A DNA stretch of 64,000 nt from Haliovirga abyssi (GCF_030295325.1 NZ_AP027060.1:233552-297551); one strand, 5' to 3'; numbered from the stretch's first letter, positions 17,001 through 26,004 are shown. The notes: generated by a model not told the origin, from the letters alone. Program-made: numbers and translations.

Positions 17001-18216
17001 TTTGTGTGAATGTTAATAAATTAAATATTTCAGAAAAAATCTTTGATATATTTTTAATATTAATTGTCTTTATATAATACTCTCCAGGCATTAATAAAAT
17101 ATTTCTACTTCTATAGTTCCCATTGACTTCATCTTTTTTTATTGAAATTTCTTTTAATAAATTATAATCTTTATCTAATAATTGAGCTTTATTAAATATT
17201 TCTTTTCCTAAGTTAATATAATATAGATCTTTATTTAATATTTTCACTTTAAATATATTATCTGATATTTTTTCTAATAATATTGTATTTTTAAATTTAT
17301 TTATCTCTTCTAATTGAATTGATTTTTTTACTTTACTTTTTATAGAATAAAAATTTTCATATTTATTTTTACTTATATCAATCTTTTCTATATTAAAATT
17401 TTTATCAAGTTTATATACTCCTGGTAAGTCTATATAATAGTTAGAGCTTTTATTATTTTCTATATTATTTGTATTTTCAAAATAAAAATTTATACTTGTA
17501 GTATATGGGAAAATAGTATACTTATATCCTTGTTTTAATTTACTATCTACTATTTTTTTCTTTTCCCAGCCTCTATTATCACTATTATAATTTATTACAT
17601 TATATTTCTCTGTTTGAAAATATAGAGCTATAAATTTTTCTTTACTTGAAACTACCTTTGTTACAAATTCAAGATTTTTATTTTCAAGTTTATAAACTCC
17701 TGCACTATTTATTTTATAACTTGCAGTTTCATAACCTATTTTAAATTCCATATAGTTTGCTGGAATTGTTATCTCTTTATATCCTTCATATATTAAACTC
17801 GAATGCATTAAAATCAATTTTTCTATCCATTTTTTCCCATCTAAACTATATTTTATATATACATTATTTTTATTACTTTTATAATGTATTTGTATTAATG
17901 AACTTGTCATTTGAGAAACAATCCCATTTTCTATTATATATTCTCCTGAATTATTTATATAATATTCTTCGTTCTTACCTACTCCATCAGTTATTTTAAA
18001 TTGAGATTTATTTCCTTTTACAATTGTATAATCATACCCACCATATAAATAACTCTTTATCATCTCTTTCTTAGGCAGCCATCCATTTGTTCCTCTTTCT
18101 TGAATAAATAATTGTTTCTGATTCGCTTTATAATGTATCTTTATACAGTTATCTGTTTTTCCAAAAGATATTAAACTTAAAACTAAAATCCCTAATACTA
18201 TTATTATTTTTTTCAT
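11044..18216 (-). CDS. Full-length exported RHS polymorphic toxin
   Basis: The 2390-residue protein starts with a Sec signal peptide (MKKIIIVLGILVLSLISFG). About four ~80-residue modules follow (near 25-105, 107-190, 195-280 and 638-715), of the form IHYK...W...G.Y..., ending in Y.IN..G.Y.IENG. They resemble CBM25/26-type carbohydrate-binding domains (tentative). An RHS shell opening (LVTGDFNYKITDLNLPG, ~753) leads to long YD repeats (~950-2100). The core ends RARYYSPEIRRF...YGYSKGNPISYVDPTGN (~2120-2180). The last ~208 residues are a variable toxin tip with LRFHDFGEKAYKSGSY and LPPNWNLMTGLQQWQV. It starts after GGAGGG and follows the T2SS/secretome genes with short gaps, so export followed by T2SS passage is the likely route (inference). 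Confidence 0.9.
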   Translation of the reverse strand: MKKIIIVLGILVLSLISFGKTDNCIKIHYKANQKQLFIQERGTNGWLPKKEMIKSYLYGGYDYTIVKGNKSQFKITDGVGKNEEYYINNSGEYIIENGIVSQMTSSLIQIHYKSNKNNVYIKYSLDGKKWIEKLILMHSSLIYEGYKEITIPANYMEFKIGYETASYKINSAGVYKLENKNLEFVTKVVSSKEKFIALYFQTEKYNVINYNSDNRGWEKKKIVDSKLKQGYKYTIFPYTTSINFYFENTNNIENNKSSNYYIDLPGVYKLDKNFNIEKIDISKNKYENFYSIKSKVKKSIQLEEINKFKNTILLEKISDNIFKVKILNKDLYYINLGKEIFNKAQLLDKDYNLLKEISIKKDEVNGNYRSRNILLMPGEYYIKTINIKNISKIFSEIFNLLTFTQKTYAEEFSVNDNVKLEKVDGWKEVIDYKVEPGEDKNYIHKKIGYNLELGFLTDAKKDISIKFINSTGPSYEKEFKAYKAKNEMYIVKILGVTYREITENNGNIKEINGKNPLEFEVYINGKLQKTYKLDIIGLLSKQKPIIKYPYNNEYNGSLNYLGIGQDNNYIFENRYKYDIDNDNIIDNLKEKNLLLDMGNEVGKYLVKSSEIKKENIVKRIEMSKNVALESSPTVELSKKATIYYLSDWENVYMKVDSDKVPPIKLEKSILYGKIYNKIEIKFEEPLILKFTNNKGDYDKNYEITESGKYIIENGNIKKEIITRGSAENVSNDDNFLNSVANTLTKYKNKADINLVTGDFNYKITDLNLPGKNNLNLKIETIYSTSFYDIEGKFKIGSGWRICFPEIILGYSKFGNNKNKKDILMLSNGSRIEIDNNKLKDHKLNNIKLKKEGNKYYLMNMITGITYVFDNTGKLNFIENRFKDKIIFIYKTNKIIIEDTYKNKIIITNKNNKVTIELPTNKNIEYIKRKGEILTRVDQKNRKTSFDYLKYSIKDEIKREQYQKLLGLLKGNETNVPDDKKEISFSYLNKITENSGKIIKLEYEQFEEKYGRRHDVIYSLCPPPFFYVEDHFELHARKIYYRLKNKIIYKSDDKFKKNEFEFKLIYNYDSQFKNGGYLLAGMKEENYNYDNYDKEKYWFTTTETNSKTNLKTTYLYNWKRLKTNEIKWIDKDKNGQGSDIEKIQCIWYEDYFKDVYPTKVTKSNFYLGKQNNSEIQYYRYYDNGNKKKSVHMDELDYYDRVDKFEYYSTSEGNHFWELPKSIKVGYSGSYDIEKADDSKDLVINKQMDFELTENKKNIGLKIIHNFDADNNPNNIYEKYNYYDDGRLKEISKWDFDRYVAGKESNYKERYEYNDNVNIVTPWNQTYNGYSITKNIYEKDYTGKENIIKSVSNYRKETGNLILLEQLSNNSGDNSKIYKQYDELDRLRYIYNSGDKIFDKEIKYDDTQREIIMEKKAEYANDGIYKVKLKYDIYDNIKEILEYKNNEWNKIKGYEYDEIGRLNSESDAEDNKIIYKYDELNRNTKIIYPKTNNGIIPEKRIKYLDSQYKFNRVKVNIDEEGNHNWNVYDNNDNLQFQCTFSGKKISFEELLTKVNNAEDIIKKLSSNEHISNKEKIDWIAGFRKIKTIINARDVKTIYYYDSLERLIKVEIPTEKIYIKYYYDLLGNIIKILTPKGSIVKQYNKRGELIKEIGKLNSEVLKGINKAEQGKIDEGDLYNIEIKGKTNIYKYDYLGNIIYKKDKKLQEFYYTYDSYNRLQYVYKNKIEEDNKIKEYKYYDDGSIKEVINSLEKESLNYKYYNDGSLKELVYPDGKSVKYEYNKNGNIKKVTDITNKYYKYIYDTRNRLWKIYDNNETDEKIEYQYYMNNKLEKLEEKKDKKTIYSEEYTYDIGNLMTLQGTLNEKKSLDYTYDYDKVGNLTTEINNISNQKNIYMYDGVNRLIRNLKINNGNDSIDRGYTYTTSGNISMEKYKVKVNNNWNETGGLWYNYNEDDELINITKWKGVKSNNNIWECKKEKNSFEYDDNGNLRNKSINGEKTEAYEYNIENRLTKYNDIKRGITGIYKYYPTNQRKSKAVNGLETKFYYSNNKIINDISNGEIKRNLFGLRGIIGREINGKNYSYLKNSHGDTLKLFDSSGTIKNNYEYDKYGKELKIEEDITNPFRYSGEYTDEESGLQYLRARYYSPEIRRFISRDTYNGDIKEPLSLNLYGYSKGNPISYVDPTGNSAEYGFLGTKAGEYASEYWANKYIDTDNSLYLMPLFLSSMWTRDTYDKTALTLLGGYAAQMFLLPTVAAESGELITKDSYAGVKQASKYLQNIGVGREQRINILQSFKEGTINMKTADTATYGLRFHDFGEKAYKSGSYLFPTFTNLTNRYGLALPPNWNLMTGLQQWQVQAGTQIITGKAASQLNYGLQYTGGEMQWWVQRQNLIMP
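11681..13633. repeat. 1.95-kb duplication of RHS core (resident copy)
   Basis: Partner of 8621-10573. Within the full-length gene it covers the last ~650 residues before the tip. Confidence 0.95.
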
Positions 18217-18231
18217 TTTAACATTTCCCTC

Positions 18232-19632
18232 CTATTTTCTTACTATTATTTTATACCATCTATTTTCACTTACATCATTATCTATATAATAATTATCAGT
18301 TGTACTTCCTAATATTTTATAATCTATTCCATTTGTACTCATATATATATAATATCCAGTACTTTCATCTATATTTTCCCATTCTAATTTTATATTTGAT
18401 TTTTCAAAATTAACATTATCCATTTGACTTATCCTGAAATTTAACTTCTTAGACAATGTCTTTACACTTTTTTCAATATATTCACTACTAATATTTCCAT
18501 ATACTGCTCTAATTCTAACGTTATAGTTTGTATTTAACTTTAGATTATCTATTAGAATATTCTCTTTTTTCACTGTTTTTTTATTTTTATATTCTGTACT
18601 ATTTGATTCTCTCCATTCTATTTCATACTTTGTACCCTCTGGATATATACTTTTTTTCCATGATAAGTATATTGAATTTCCATCTACTCCATCATCTTTA
18701 AAGTTAATTGGCTTTTCAAGTTCAAGATTAAAAGTAACTTCTTTTTCTTTTAATAATTCTTTATTTTTATTATACGCTTGTACTTTTACTTTATATTCTT
18801 TGTTGTCTCTAATTTCACTCATATAAAATCCATATCCTGTAACGCCTTTATTTGTAGTTTGCTTTATTATTTTTCCATTATTTTCTATGGTAATTTTATA
18901 CTCATCTGCTTCATTTAATTTATTCCATTCAATCTCTATCGTTGGATATGTTTTATCTTTTACTACTAACGAATTTAATCCATTCAATGCTGTCGCCTCT
19001 ATAGTTATTTCATTACTTTTTACTCCATCAATCATCACATATAATTTATGTGTACCTGGATATACTGTCCTATAATATAATTGAGGTAGTTCTATATTTA
19101 TTGTTTTCCCTGAAGGTAAAATATCATATATCTTAACCCTACTTTTTATCTCTTCATAAGGTATCGTCTTATCTACATATACAGGAACTCCTGGAGCAAC
19201 TTGTTCTTTTTCCCAACTATATACATCGAAAGATATATATTCTACTTCTAATCCATCTGCTTTTACCTTCCCATCTGCCTTATCAGACAGCTTAATATGA
19301 TGTATTGGAGCTATTTGATTTCCTGTAATTACTTTTAAATATGCTCCTTTTTCTACTTTAAACTCTCCTTTAATTCTCACTGTTTCTCCTGCTTTTAACA
19401 AAACTTCTCCATTTGGTTTGCTTATTTTTCCTGAATTTATGGTAATTGTCTCATCAGCTTTATAATATTTTCTTGTATCGTCCAATAGATTTACTAATAA
19501 TAACTTTCTTTTTAATAAAGTCAACCTTTCCGATAGAGGTAATGGAGTTAATATTTCAAAATTAACTTGCGAAAATACCGTCCATGACATACTGATAAAA
19601 ATAATTAACCTAAAATATTTTCCTTTATTCAT
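18232..19632 (-). CDS. Exported fibronectin type III protein
   Basis: The 466-residue product has an N-terminal signal sequence (RLIIFISMSWTVFSQ). A region with TITINSGKISKPNGEVLLKAGETVRIKG (~60-110) resembles the beta-strand motif seen in cell-surface proteins of the Bacteroidota/Fusobacteriota type. The second half holds about three fibronectin-III-like domains (~225-305, 310-395, 400-466), with W.......A..Y.I and L..NT.Y.VRIRA patterns. It likely acts in adhesion or as a partner of the RHS protein encoded 15 bases downstream. Start ATG follows AAGGAGAT. Confidence 0.75.
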   Translation of the reverse strand: MNKGKYFRLIIFISMSWTVFSQVNFEILTPLPLSERLTLLKRKLLLVNLLDDTRKYYKADETITINSGKISKPNGEVLLKAGETVRIKGEFKVEKGAYLKVITGNQIAPIHHIKLSDKADGKVKADGLEVEYISFDVYSWEKEQVAPGVPVYVDKTIPYEEIKSRVKIYDILPSGKTINIELPQLYYRTVYPGTHKLYVMIDGVKSNEITIEATALNGLNSLVVKDKTYPTIEIEWNKLNEADEYKITIENNGKIIKQTTNKGVTGYGFYMSEIRDNKEYKVKVQAYNKNKELLKEKEVTFNLELEKPINFKDDGVDGNSIYLSWKKSIYPEGTKYEIEWRESNSTEYKNKKTVKKENILIDNLKLNTNYNVRIRAVYGNISSEYIEKSVKTLSKKLNFRISQMDNVNFEKSNIKLEWENIDESTGYYIYMSTNGIDYKILGSTTDNYYIDNDVSENRWYKIIVRK

Positions 19633-19660
19633 TTTTATATCTCCTTATTTATATATTTTT

Positions 19661-21379
19661 TTAATACTCAAATGTATCTAATCTTTTCTCCAACTCTAAA
19701 ATTATTTTATAATTATTTATTTGGGCATTTCCATAAATTGGATTATTCTTTATATTTAAATATTTTAAAGAATTTAATTCTAACATAACTCTCAAATCAG
19801 TTATTAAATTATTATCTGCATATAAATTTTCTAAATTTGTCATATTATGCAAATAACTAATCTCTTTTATTTTATTATAACTACACTTTAAGTTCCTTAA
19901 ATTCATTAAATTTACTATTGGAAACAAATTATCAATTTTATTGTTACTTATTATTAATTCTTCTAAATTTTTTAAATCATCTAATCCATCTAATTTTATT
20001 ATTTCGTTAAATTTTAAATCTAATATTTTTAATGCAGTTAATTTATCCAATTTTGATATATCTTTTAATTGATTGCCAGACAAATATAATTTTTCCAATT
20101 TTGTTAAATTTTCAATACTAGAAATATCTTCTAACAAATTCCCTTCTAAATTTAATTCTTTCAAATTTACCATATCAGCTAAAGGTAAAATATTTTTTAT
20201 ACTATTTTCACTTAAATCTAATTTTTCTAAATGTTTTAAATTCCCTAAAAAACTTATATCTTCTATGTCATCTCCTATTAAATATAATTCTTTTAAGTTA
20301 TTTAATTTTTTTATAAATTCAAAATCTTTGTTTTCCAAATATGGCAAATATAATTTTTCTAATTTTTTCAAATTCCCTGCTTTTTCTATATTATTAATTT
20401 TATTATGCATAATATCTAACTCTTTTAAATTTTTAATATACTTATCTACATTAAAGTTCTCTATATCATCTTTTTCTAAGTTTAATCTTTCTAAATTCTT
20501 AATATTTTTTAAAAATGAAAAATCTGATATTCTACAGTTTTCAATAGTTAAATCGTTCAAATAATCAAGTTTAGGAATTATAAATTTTATTAACGTTTTA
20601 TTTTCTACACTTTCTATATATAATGTTTTTAAATTTGTAAAATATTTTAATTCCTCTATTAAATCAAACTTGTATATAAGTAAATTTTTAATCTGTTTTA
20701 AATCTTCATAATAAATATTTCTATTTTCAGGAATATCTAGTTTTGCCTTAATTACATTTTCAAAATGTTTATTATAAAAAAATATATAAGTTTTAACAGT
20801 GGATAATCCTTTATCATCAAATGCTATTATTTTTAATTCTATTGTTTTATCTCCCAAATTATAGCTATGATTTAAATTCAACATCAAAAAATTTTCATCT
20901 ATTTCTTCATCTATTTCTCCATCATTCTCCCAATCAATTTGAAACTTTTTTATTTTACCATCTATATCTAAAATATTTCCTAATAAATTTATAATATTAT
21001 TTTCTCTTTTTCCAAGCATATTTAAGACTGGTGGTTTATCAAATTCAACTTCTATACTCTTACTTCTTATCTCTTCTACTTCACATTCTAAAATATATTT
21101 TCCGCTTTTATCTGTTGAAAAAAAATTGTTCTCAATTTTTTGCCCATTAACATAATAATTAATGTGATAATTTGTTAATATATCTCCATATTTATTTTTA
21201 ACTATCCCTGTTAATATTACCTTGTCAACTCCATTAGCTTTTATTAATTTTTTGTTTATAATTAATTCTACTTTATCTATTTTTAGTTTTTCATTTAAAA
21301 AACATCCGCTTAGAAATAATATTAAAAATAATATTATTAATTTATTTTTAATATTATTAATCTTCTCCATATTTAACAT
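19661..21379 (-). CDS. Leucine-rich-repeat lipoprotein (internalin-like)
   Basis: The 572-residue product has a lipoprotein signal with lipobox LSGC (LIILFLILFLSGC). An Ig-like/Big-type segment (~35-110, ILTGIVKNKYGDILTN) and a PKD-like segment follow. About a dozen SDS22-type leucine-rich repeats then run from ~230 to the end (NLKELYLIGDDIEDISFLG, LEKLDLSENSIKNILPL and so on). It overlaps the upstream lipoprotein gene by 23 bases, so translation is coupled; ATG 21370 is an alternative start. Such proteins usually bind partners or host surfaces. Confidence 0.8.
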   Translation of the reverse strand: MLNMEKINNIKNKLIILFLILFLSGCFLNEKLKIDKVELIINKKLIKANGVDKVILTGIVKNKYGDILTNYHINYYVNGQKIENNFFSTDKSGKYILECEVEEIRSKSIEVEFDKPPVLNMLGKRENNIINLLGNILDIDGKIKKFQIDWENDGEIDEEIDENFLMLNLNHSYNLGDKTIELKIIAFDDKGLSTVKTYIFFYNKHFENVIKAKLDIPENRNIYYEDLKQIKNLLIYKFDLIEELKYFTNLKTLYIESVENKTLIKFIIPKLDYLNDLTIENCRISDFSFLKNIKNLERLNLEKDDIENFNVDKYIKNLKELDIMHNKINNIEKAGNLKKLEKLYLPYLENKDFEFIKKLNNLKELYLIGDDIEDISFLGNLKHLEKLDLSENSIKNILPLADMVNLKELNLEGNLLEDISSIENLTKLEKLYLSGNQLKDISKLDKLTALKILDLKFNEIIKLDGLDDLKNLEELIISNNKIDNLFPIVNLMNLRNLKCSYNKIKEISYLHNMTNLENLYADNNLITDLRVMLELNSLKYLNIKNNPIYGNAQINNYKIILELEKRLDTFEY

Positions 21380-22364
21380 AATATCCTATATTTTTAGTAT
21401 AATATTTATTTAACATATCTAAATCTTTTGACTCACTTCCAATCCAAGCAACAAACATCTCACTTTGAATCCAATTATTATTATAATCTTCCAAAGGGAT
21501 ATTTTCCCACCAATTTTCTCCCTTTTTATAAGGAATTACATAATATACCACTAATGAATCTTCAGTAAATACTCCTTTTCTCTCTAATTTTGAAATTGAA
21601 TCATTTAAATTTTTAGTATATATTATCTTTGTAGTTTCTTCACAATAATTTATATATTGATTTTTTGATTGCTTTCTCACATCTATATTCTCTACAAGAG
21701 TATAATATGGAGCAGCCATATATCTTTTAGGCCATTTTTCTTCATTTAACAAAATTACTCCCTTATATACCAAATATCCATCTGGGACTATCTCACTACC
21801 ATCATTATTTAAATTTGGAAATCCTCTATGTACCCATTTTATACCATCAGATAAACTATTTTTTAAATTTGTTTTAAATACTGTTTTTTTCGTTTTAGAT
21901 ATATTCCTAGTTATTTTTATTTCATATCCCATATTTTCTAAATTTTCTCTATATATTTGTTTTCTTATTTTCTCATCTGCCCAAGGAATAATTTTATTAT
22001 ACTCCGTTGTATACCTACTTGCTGCAATAGCATAACATAATCCTTTTTCAGAATTTTTATAATCCATTATTGGGGGAATATACTCTCCATTTTTAGTAAA
22101 ATCTGGAAAATAATTTTCATCATAAACAATATCTGGCTTACTATCTATATTCCTTTTTATTTTTTTCTTAGAATCAATATTTCTAGTAAAGATAATTTTT
22201 CCATAAATTAAAATTTCTCTCTCACGTTCACTTATTTTTCCTGTTTTTATTACTTTTGATTTTATTTTATTTCTTTCTTCTACTTTATTATAAGAATATT
22301 GTTTTATACATCCATTTAAAACTAATACAGTTATCAATAACATAAATCCTATTTTATTCTTCAT
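21357..22364 (-). CDS. Lipoprotein of unknown function
   Basis: The 335-residue product has a clear lipobox (LVLNGC). After a basic, Ile/Lys-rich linker comes a globular domain with GLCYAIAASRYTTEYNKIIPW, GIKWVHRGFPNL and ENWWENIPLEDYNNNW. The early Cys in a GLCYA context and a later His are reminiscent of papain-like folds, but the sequence does not prove a catalytic site. I do not recognise the family. It lies between the fibre-like proteins and the LRR lipoprotein in the same operon. Confidence 0.7.
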   Translation of the reverse strand: MKNKIGFMLLITVLVLNGCIKQYSYNKVEERNKIKSKVIKTGKISEREREILIYGKIIFTRNIDSKKKIKRNIDSKPDIVYDENYFPDFTKNGEYIPPIMDYKNSEKGLCYAIAASRYTTEYNKIIPWADEKIRKQIYRENLENMGYEIKITRNISKTKKTVFKTNLKNSLSDGIKWVHRGFPNLNNDGSEIVPDGYLVYKGVILLNEEKWPKRYMAAPYYTLVENIDVRKQSKNQYINYCEETTKIIYTKNLNDSISKLERKGVFTEDSLVVYYVIPYKKGENWWENIPLEDYNNNWIQSEMFVAWIGSESKDLDMLNKYYTKNIGYYVKYGED

Positions 22365-22377
22365 TTTTTCTCCTTTT

Positions 22378-23565
22378 CTATTTATTTTTTAATTTTGCTA
22401 TCTCATTTTTCATATCTTCATTCTCTTTCTTAAGCTCTATCATATACAAAGTAAGCTCCTCTACCTTTTGCAATAACTTTGCCTGCATATCTCCTACACT
22501 TACACCTTTGCTTTTCACCTCTTTTTCACTTGGAATATCTGGTAAATGTTTATTTGATTTTACAAATTTTGCTACTTCTTCAAGTGGTCTTAATTTGTAA
22601 TTATTTTCAAATACATAATCTGCCCATACATTTTGTGTTACTACTAATTCTGACGTATGCAAAGTCCCGTTTATACTTGCAGAACCTTCTACTTGCAATT
22701 TTTGTCCTGTGTCATTTGATTTGCCTATTAATACATTCCCTCCTCGTCCATTTATTATTGTTCTATTTTTACTATACCAATTTATATATGTAGAAAAATT
22801 TCCGTTCTTTGCATCTAAATGTAAATTACCATTTGTTGCTGCTACCGATGCGTAAGATGTTACTCTTCCATTACCTCCCACTTGAAGATATTCGCCCCAT
22901 GAAGAATTAGGTCCATATAATGTATATCTATCTTTATATAAATGAAGTGCTGCTTTTGGATTTGCTGTTCCTATTCCTACATTTCCATTAAAAGAAGCAT
23001 TACCACTATAACTCATCCCATTAGAATTAACATAAGAATCAACTGATGTTTTAGGCTTATGATAAGTGATCCAATCTTTATGATGCCCTTCTTCTTGTGG
23101 ATAACCATTTTCATCAAGATATACTTTTGGCACATTAATCATATCATTGTTACTTCTGTAACGATATGTTGTCCCACCACCTCTTAACCATATTAATATA
23201 CATGAACTGCTATTATTTCCAGTTACATCTTTCCAACCAGCTACAAATCTATTCCCACTATTTCTTATATCAGCATCAATAAATGCTGATCCATGTCCCC
23301 AATTTGTAGTATGAAATCTAAATTTTGCAATTATTGTCCCTCTCCATGATGAATTTACATGTGTATCTGCCCTTGTTATCTCTAATTCTGTTGCTCCATT
23401 GGTCCAATTTGTATTTCTCCATAATACGGGATAAAATTTATCAAAATCCCCTCCTACATTAAATACTCTAATTTCTGGTGTAGTTAATGTAGTCCCTGTA
23501 AGATCTGCTCCAAATGATATTATGCTTGAAATAACTATTAAAATTACTAAAACTATTTTTCGCAC
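22378..23565 (-). CDS. Exported fibre-like protein with conserved C-terminal module (paralogue 5)
   Basis: The 395-residue product starts at GTG 23565 behind GGAGGAG...AGGA. It has a signal peptide (VLVILIVISSIISFG), then a galactose-binding/lectin-like beta-rich region (WRNTNWTNGATELEITRADTHVNSSW...). A GNVGIGTANPKAALHLY repeat segment (~190-210) follows, as in phage tail-fibre collars. The final ~100 residues are YKLRPLEEVAKFVKSNKHLP, DIPSEKEVKSKGVSVGDMQA and KLLQKVEELTLYMIELKKEN, the last forming a coiled coil. That C-terminal module is almost unchanged in four neighbouring genes. The domain resembles tail-fibre/S74-type proteins of Bacteroidota, minus the protease. Confidence 0.75.
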   Translation of the reverse strand: MRKIVLVILIVISSIISFGADLTGTTLTTPEIRVFNVGGDFDKFYPVLWRNTNWTNGATELEITRADTHVNSSWRGTIIAKFRFHTTNWGHGSAFIDADIRNSGNRFVAGWKDVTGNNSSSCILIWLRGGGTTYRYRSNNDMINVPKVYLDENGYPQEEGHHKDWITYHKPKTSVDSYVNSNGMSYSGNASFNGNVGIGTANPKAALHLYKDRYTLYGPNSSWGEYLQVGGNGRVTSYASVAATNGNLHLDAKNGNFSTYINWYSKNRTIINGRGGNVLIGKSNDTGQKLQVEGSASINGTLHTSELVVTQNVWADYVFENNYKLRPLEEVAKFVKSNKHLPDIPSEKEVKSKGVSVGDMQAKLLQKVEELTLYMIELKKENEDMKNEIAKLKNK

Positions 23566-23583
23566 TCCTAAATCTCCTCCATT

Positions 23584-24996
23584 TTACTTTTTTTCTAACT
23601 TATTAATTTTTTCCTTCATTTTATTTTGATTTTTTCTTAAATCTTCATTCTCTTTCTTAAGCTCTATCACATACAAAGTAAGCTCCTCTACCTTTTGCAA
23701 TAACTTTGCCTGCATATCTCCTACACTTACTCCTTTACTCTTTACCTCTTTTTCACTTGGAATATCTGGCAAATGTTTATTCTCTTTTACATAATTTGAT
23801 ACTTCTTCTAATGGCTTTAATTTATAACTTTTTTCAAATACATTATCGTACCATTTATCTTGAGTTACCACTATCTCTCTAGCTCCAATAGTCCCTTCTA
23901 CTGCAAGTTTATAATTATTCTTATTTGAAGTTGTCCCTATTAATACGTTTCCACCTTTTTGACTTTGAATACTAATTGGTTTCCCTGCATTACTATATAT
24001 TTCATTATAGGTCTTTTTATTTGATAAAATTAAAGTATTTGTCCAGTCTTTATCGGTTATTCCAATTCCAGAGTCTCCATTCAAAACTCTAAAATATTGT
24101 CCGCCATTTTCTCCTTTTACATTAAAAATATCTACATTTACTTTATCTGTATTGATTAAAACCTTCCCTTGTATATCTAATTTTGCTCTTGGGTTTGATG
24201 TGCCTATTCCTACATTCCCCTTCAATCTATTATTTACAATATCTTCTGCACTTGGCATCCAACTTTTCCCATTATTTATCAATCTAGCATAAGGTAAAGC
24301 TAAATATATTTCTATTGGTCCATCATTGCCTACAGCTTCAAATCCTAGCGAGCATTGATTCCCTCCTAACCTTGTTGTTTCGCTAATAGTAGTATTAAAT
24401 TCCCATTTATACCATCCTTGCGCTCCCTTATCTGTTGTTGTTTTATATATTGTTGTTCCTCTCCTTATACTTCCACTTCCATTATCATATCCCGCATCTG
24501 TTCCAAAACAAACATAATCTCCCTTGACTATTTTTATCCAAACTGAAAAATGAATTTTTCCTCCATTTACAACTGGGCCAACATAGGGCAATCTAACTAT
24601 CTGATAACCTCTTGCATCTTTTGATACATTCCCAGTTACTTTTAATATGTGCCCATCACCTCTTCCATTCCACCCGTCTCCTAAACCACCTCTTGATATT
24701 CTAGGTCCTTTGTAGTATCTCCTAAACCAATATGGAGTAGTTTTTGTAGCACTTTCTACATCTTTAGTTGCATTCGCTGGACTGGTGGCTACATATGGTC
24801 CTTCAAATGCTTTCGTATATGGATGTACTGCCTCTATTGTCATTCCTGTCGTAGAATATCCTTTCGGTGTTTTCCCATCACTATTTAATTCATTCATAAA
24901 TCCATTATTTATTAAGTTATATGGAACTGTTTCATTTGCCATTATGATATTCGCAAAGTTTAATAATATAATTATATACATTATTATTTTTTTCAT
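23584..24996 (-). CDS. Exported fibre-like protein (paralogue 4)
   Basis: A 470-residue product from ATG 24996, which follows GGAGGTAAG (the longer frame begins at 25008). Signal peptide (IIMYIIILLNFANIIMA). A lectin/CBM-like domain covers ~30-240 (FEGPYVATSPANATKD..., VSKDARGYQIVRLPYVGPVVNGGKIHFSVWIK), then the GNVGIGTSNPRAKLDIQG collar (~260) and the shared C-terminal coiled-coil module. Its N-terminal domain differs from the other paralogues, so binding specificity probably varies between family members. Confidence 0.75.
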   Translation of the reverse strand: MKKIIMYIIILLNFANIIMANETVPYNLINNGFMNELNSDGKTPKGYSTTGMTIEAVHPYTKAFEGPYVATSPANATKDVESATKTTPYWFRRYYKGPRISRGGLGDGWNGRGDGHILKVTGNVSKDARGYQIVRLPYVGPVVNGGKIHFSVWIKIVKGDYVCFGTDAGYDNGSGSIRRGTTIYKTTTDKGAQGWYKWEFNTTISETTRLGGNQCSLGFEAVGNDGPIEIYLALPYARLINNGKSWMPSAEDIVNNRLKGNVGIGTSNPRAKLDIQGKVLINTDKVNVDIFNVKGENGGQYFRVLNGDSGIGITDKDWTNTLILSNKKTYNEIYSNAGKPISIQSQKGGNVLIGTTSNKNNYKLAVEGTIGAREIVVTQDKWYDNVFEKSYKLKPLEEVSNYVKENKHLPDIPSEKEVKSKGVSVGDMQAKLLQKVEELTLYVIELKKENEDLRKNQNKMKEKINKLEKK

Positions 24997-25008
24997 TCTT
25001 ACCTCCAT

Positions 25009-26004
25009 CTATTTTTTTACTTCTAACTTTTCTAATTTTTTTTCAAGAATTTCATTTTTTTCATTCAATAAATTAATTTTCTTATCTTGCTCTATCATAT
25101 ACAAAGTAAGCTCCTCTACCTTTTGCAATAACTTTGCCTGCATATCTCCTACACTTACTCCTTTACTCTTTACCTCTTTTTCACTTGGAACATCTGGTAA
25201 ATGTTTATTTACTTTTACAAATTTTGCTACTTCTTCAAGTGGTCTTAATTTGTAATTATTTTCAAATACATAATCTGCCCATACATTTTGTATTACTACT
25301 AATTCTGACGTATGTAGAGTTCCATTTATGCTTACAGAACCTTCTACTTGCAATTTTTGTCCTGTATCATTTGCTTTGCCTATTAATACATTCCCATTTA
25401 TACTTGCAGAGCCTTTTATTATTTCATTCCCATATATGTTCTCTGTTTCTGTAAAAAATTCTTTTTCTTCTGTTATTTGTTCTCCTGGTTTCACTGATAT
25501 TTTTTTCCCATTTGGCCAAGTTGCATTTCCTCCCAATACAGGTTTTAATAACTCTCCATCACTCACATAAGCCCATCCTGTAAATTCTATGGCATATAGT
25601 GTAGACCTAATATTTGCTCTTAAAGCAATATATTTATCTCCTTTATATCTAACTGTAACTAATTTCCAATCCTCAAATCTTGACTTTACAAAACCTCTAT
25701 TTGTATTATAAGCTGTTGCTGTATTAACTTCAATTAACACCTTTCTATTCCATGAATGTTTATCCCCTCTAATAGCGGATATTTTTCCCATAACATAATA
25801 ATTATTCATTAATTTCCCATCATATGCTTTATGTAATAATATATAAAAATTAGATGGATCTCCAAAAGAATGGGAATTATTAGCTATTTTATAATTTACA
25901 TAATAATTTTTATATCCTTTTACCTGAAGGGTTCCATTTATAGTATCTCCAAATATAAATAAAGTATTTATAAGTAACAATATAATGACCAAAATTTTTA
26001 TCAT
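25009..26004 (-). CDS. Exported fibre-like protein (paralogue 3)
   Basis: The 331-residue product has a signal peptide (IILLLINTLFIFGDT). The beta-rich N-terminal domain (~20-170) has many aromatic and Asn residues (NSHSFGDPSNFYILLHKAYDG). A GSASINGNVLIGKANDTGQK linker follows, then the shared YKLRPLEEVAKFV...KLLQKVEELTLYMIEQ module. Ribosome binding site AAGGAGAAT precedes ATG 26004. Confidence 0.75.
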   Translation of the reverse strand: MIKILVIILLLINTLFIFGDTINGTLQVKGYKNYYVNYKIANNSHSFGDPSNFYILLHKAYDGKLMNNYYVMGKISAIRGDKHSWNRKVLIEVNTATAYNTNRGFVKSRFEDWKLVTVRYKGDKYIALRANIRSTLYAIEFTGWAYVSDGELLKPVLGGNATWPNGKKISVKPGEQITEEKEFFTETENIYGNEIIKGSASINGNVLIGKANDTGQKLQVEGSVSINGTLHTSELVVIQNVWADYVFENNYKLRPLEEVAKFVKVNKHLPDVPSEKEVKSKGVSVGDMQAKLLQKVEELTLYMIEQDKKINLLNEKNEILEKKLEKLEVKK

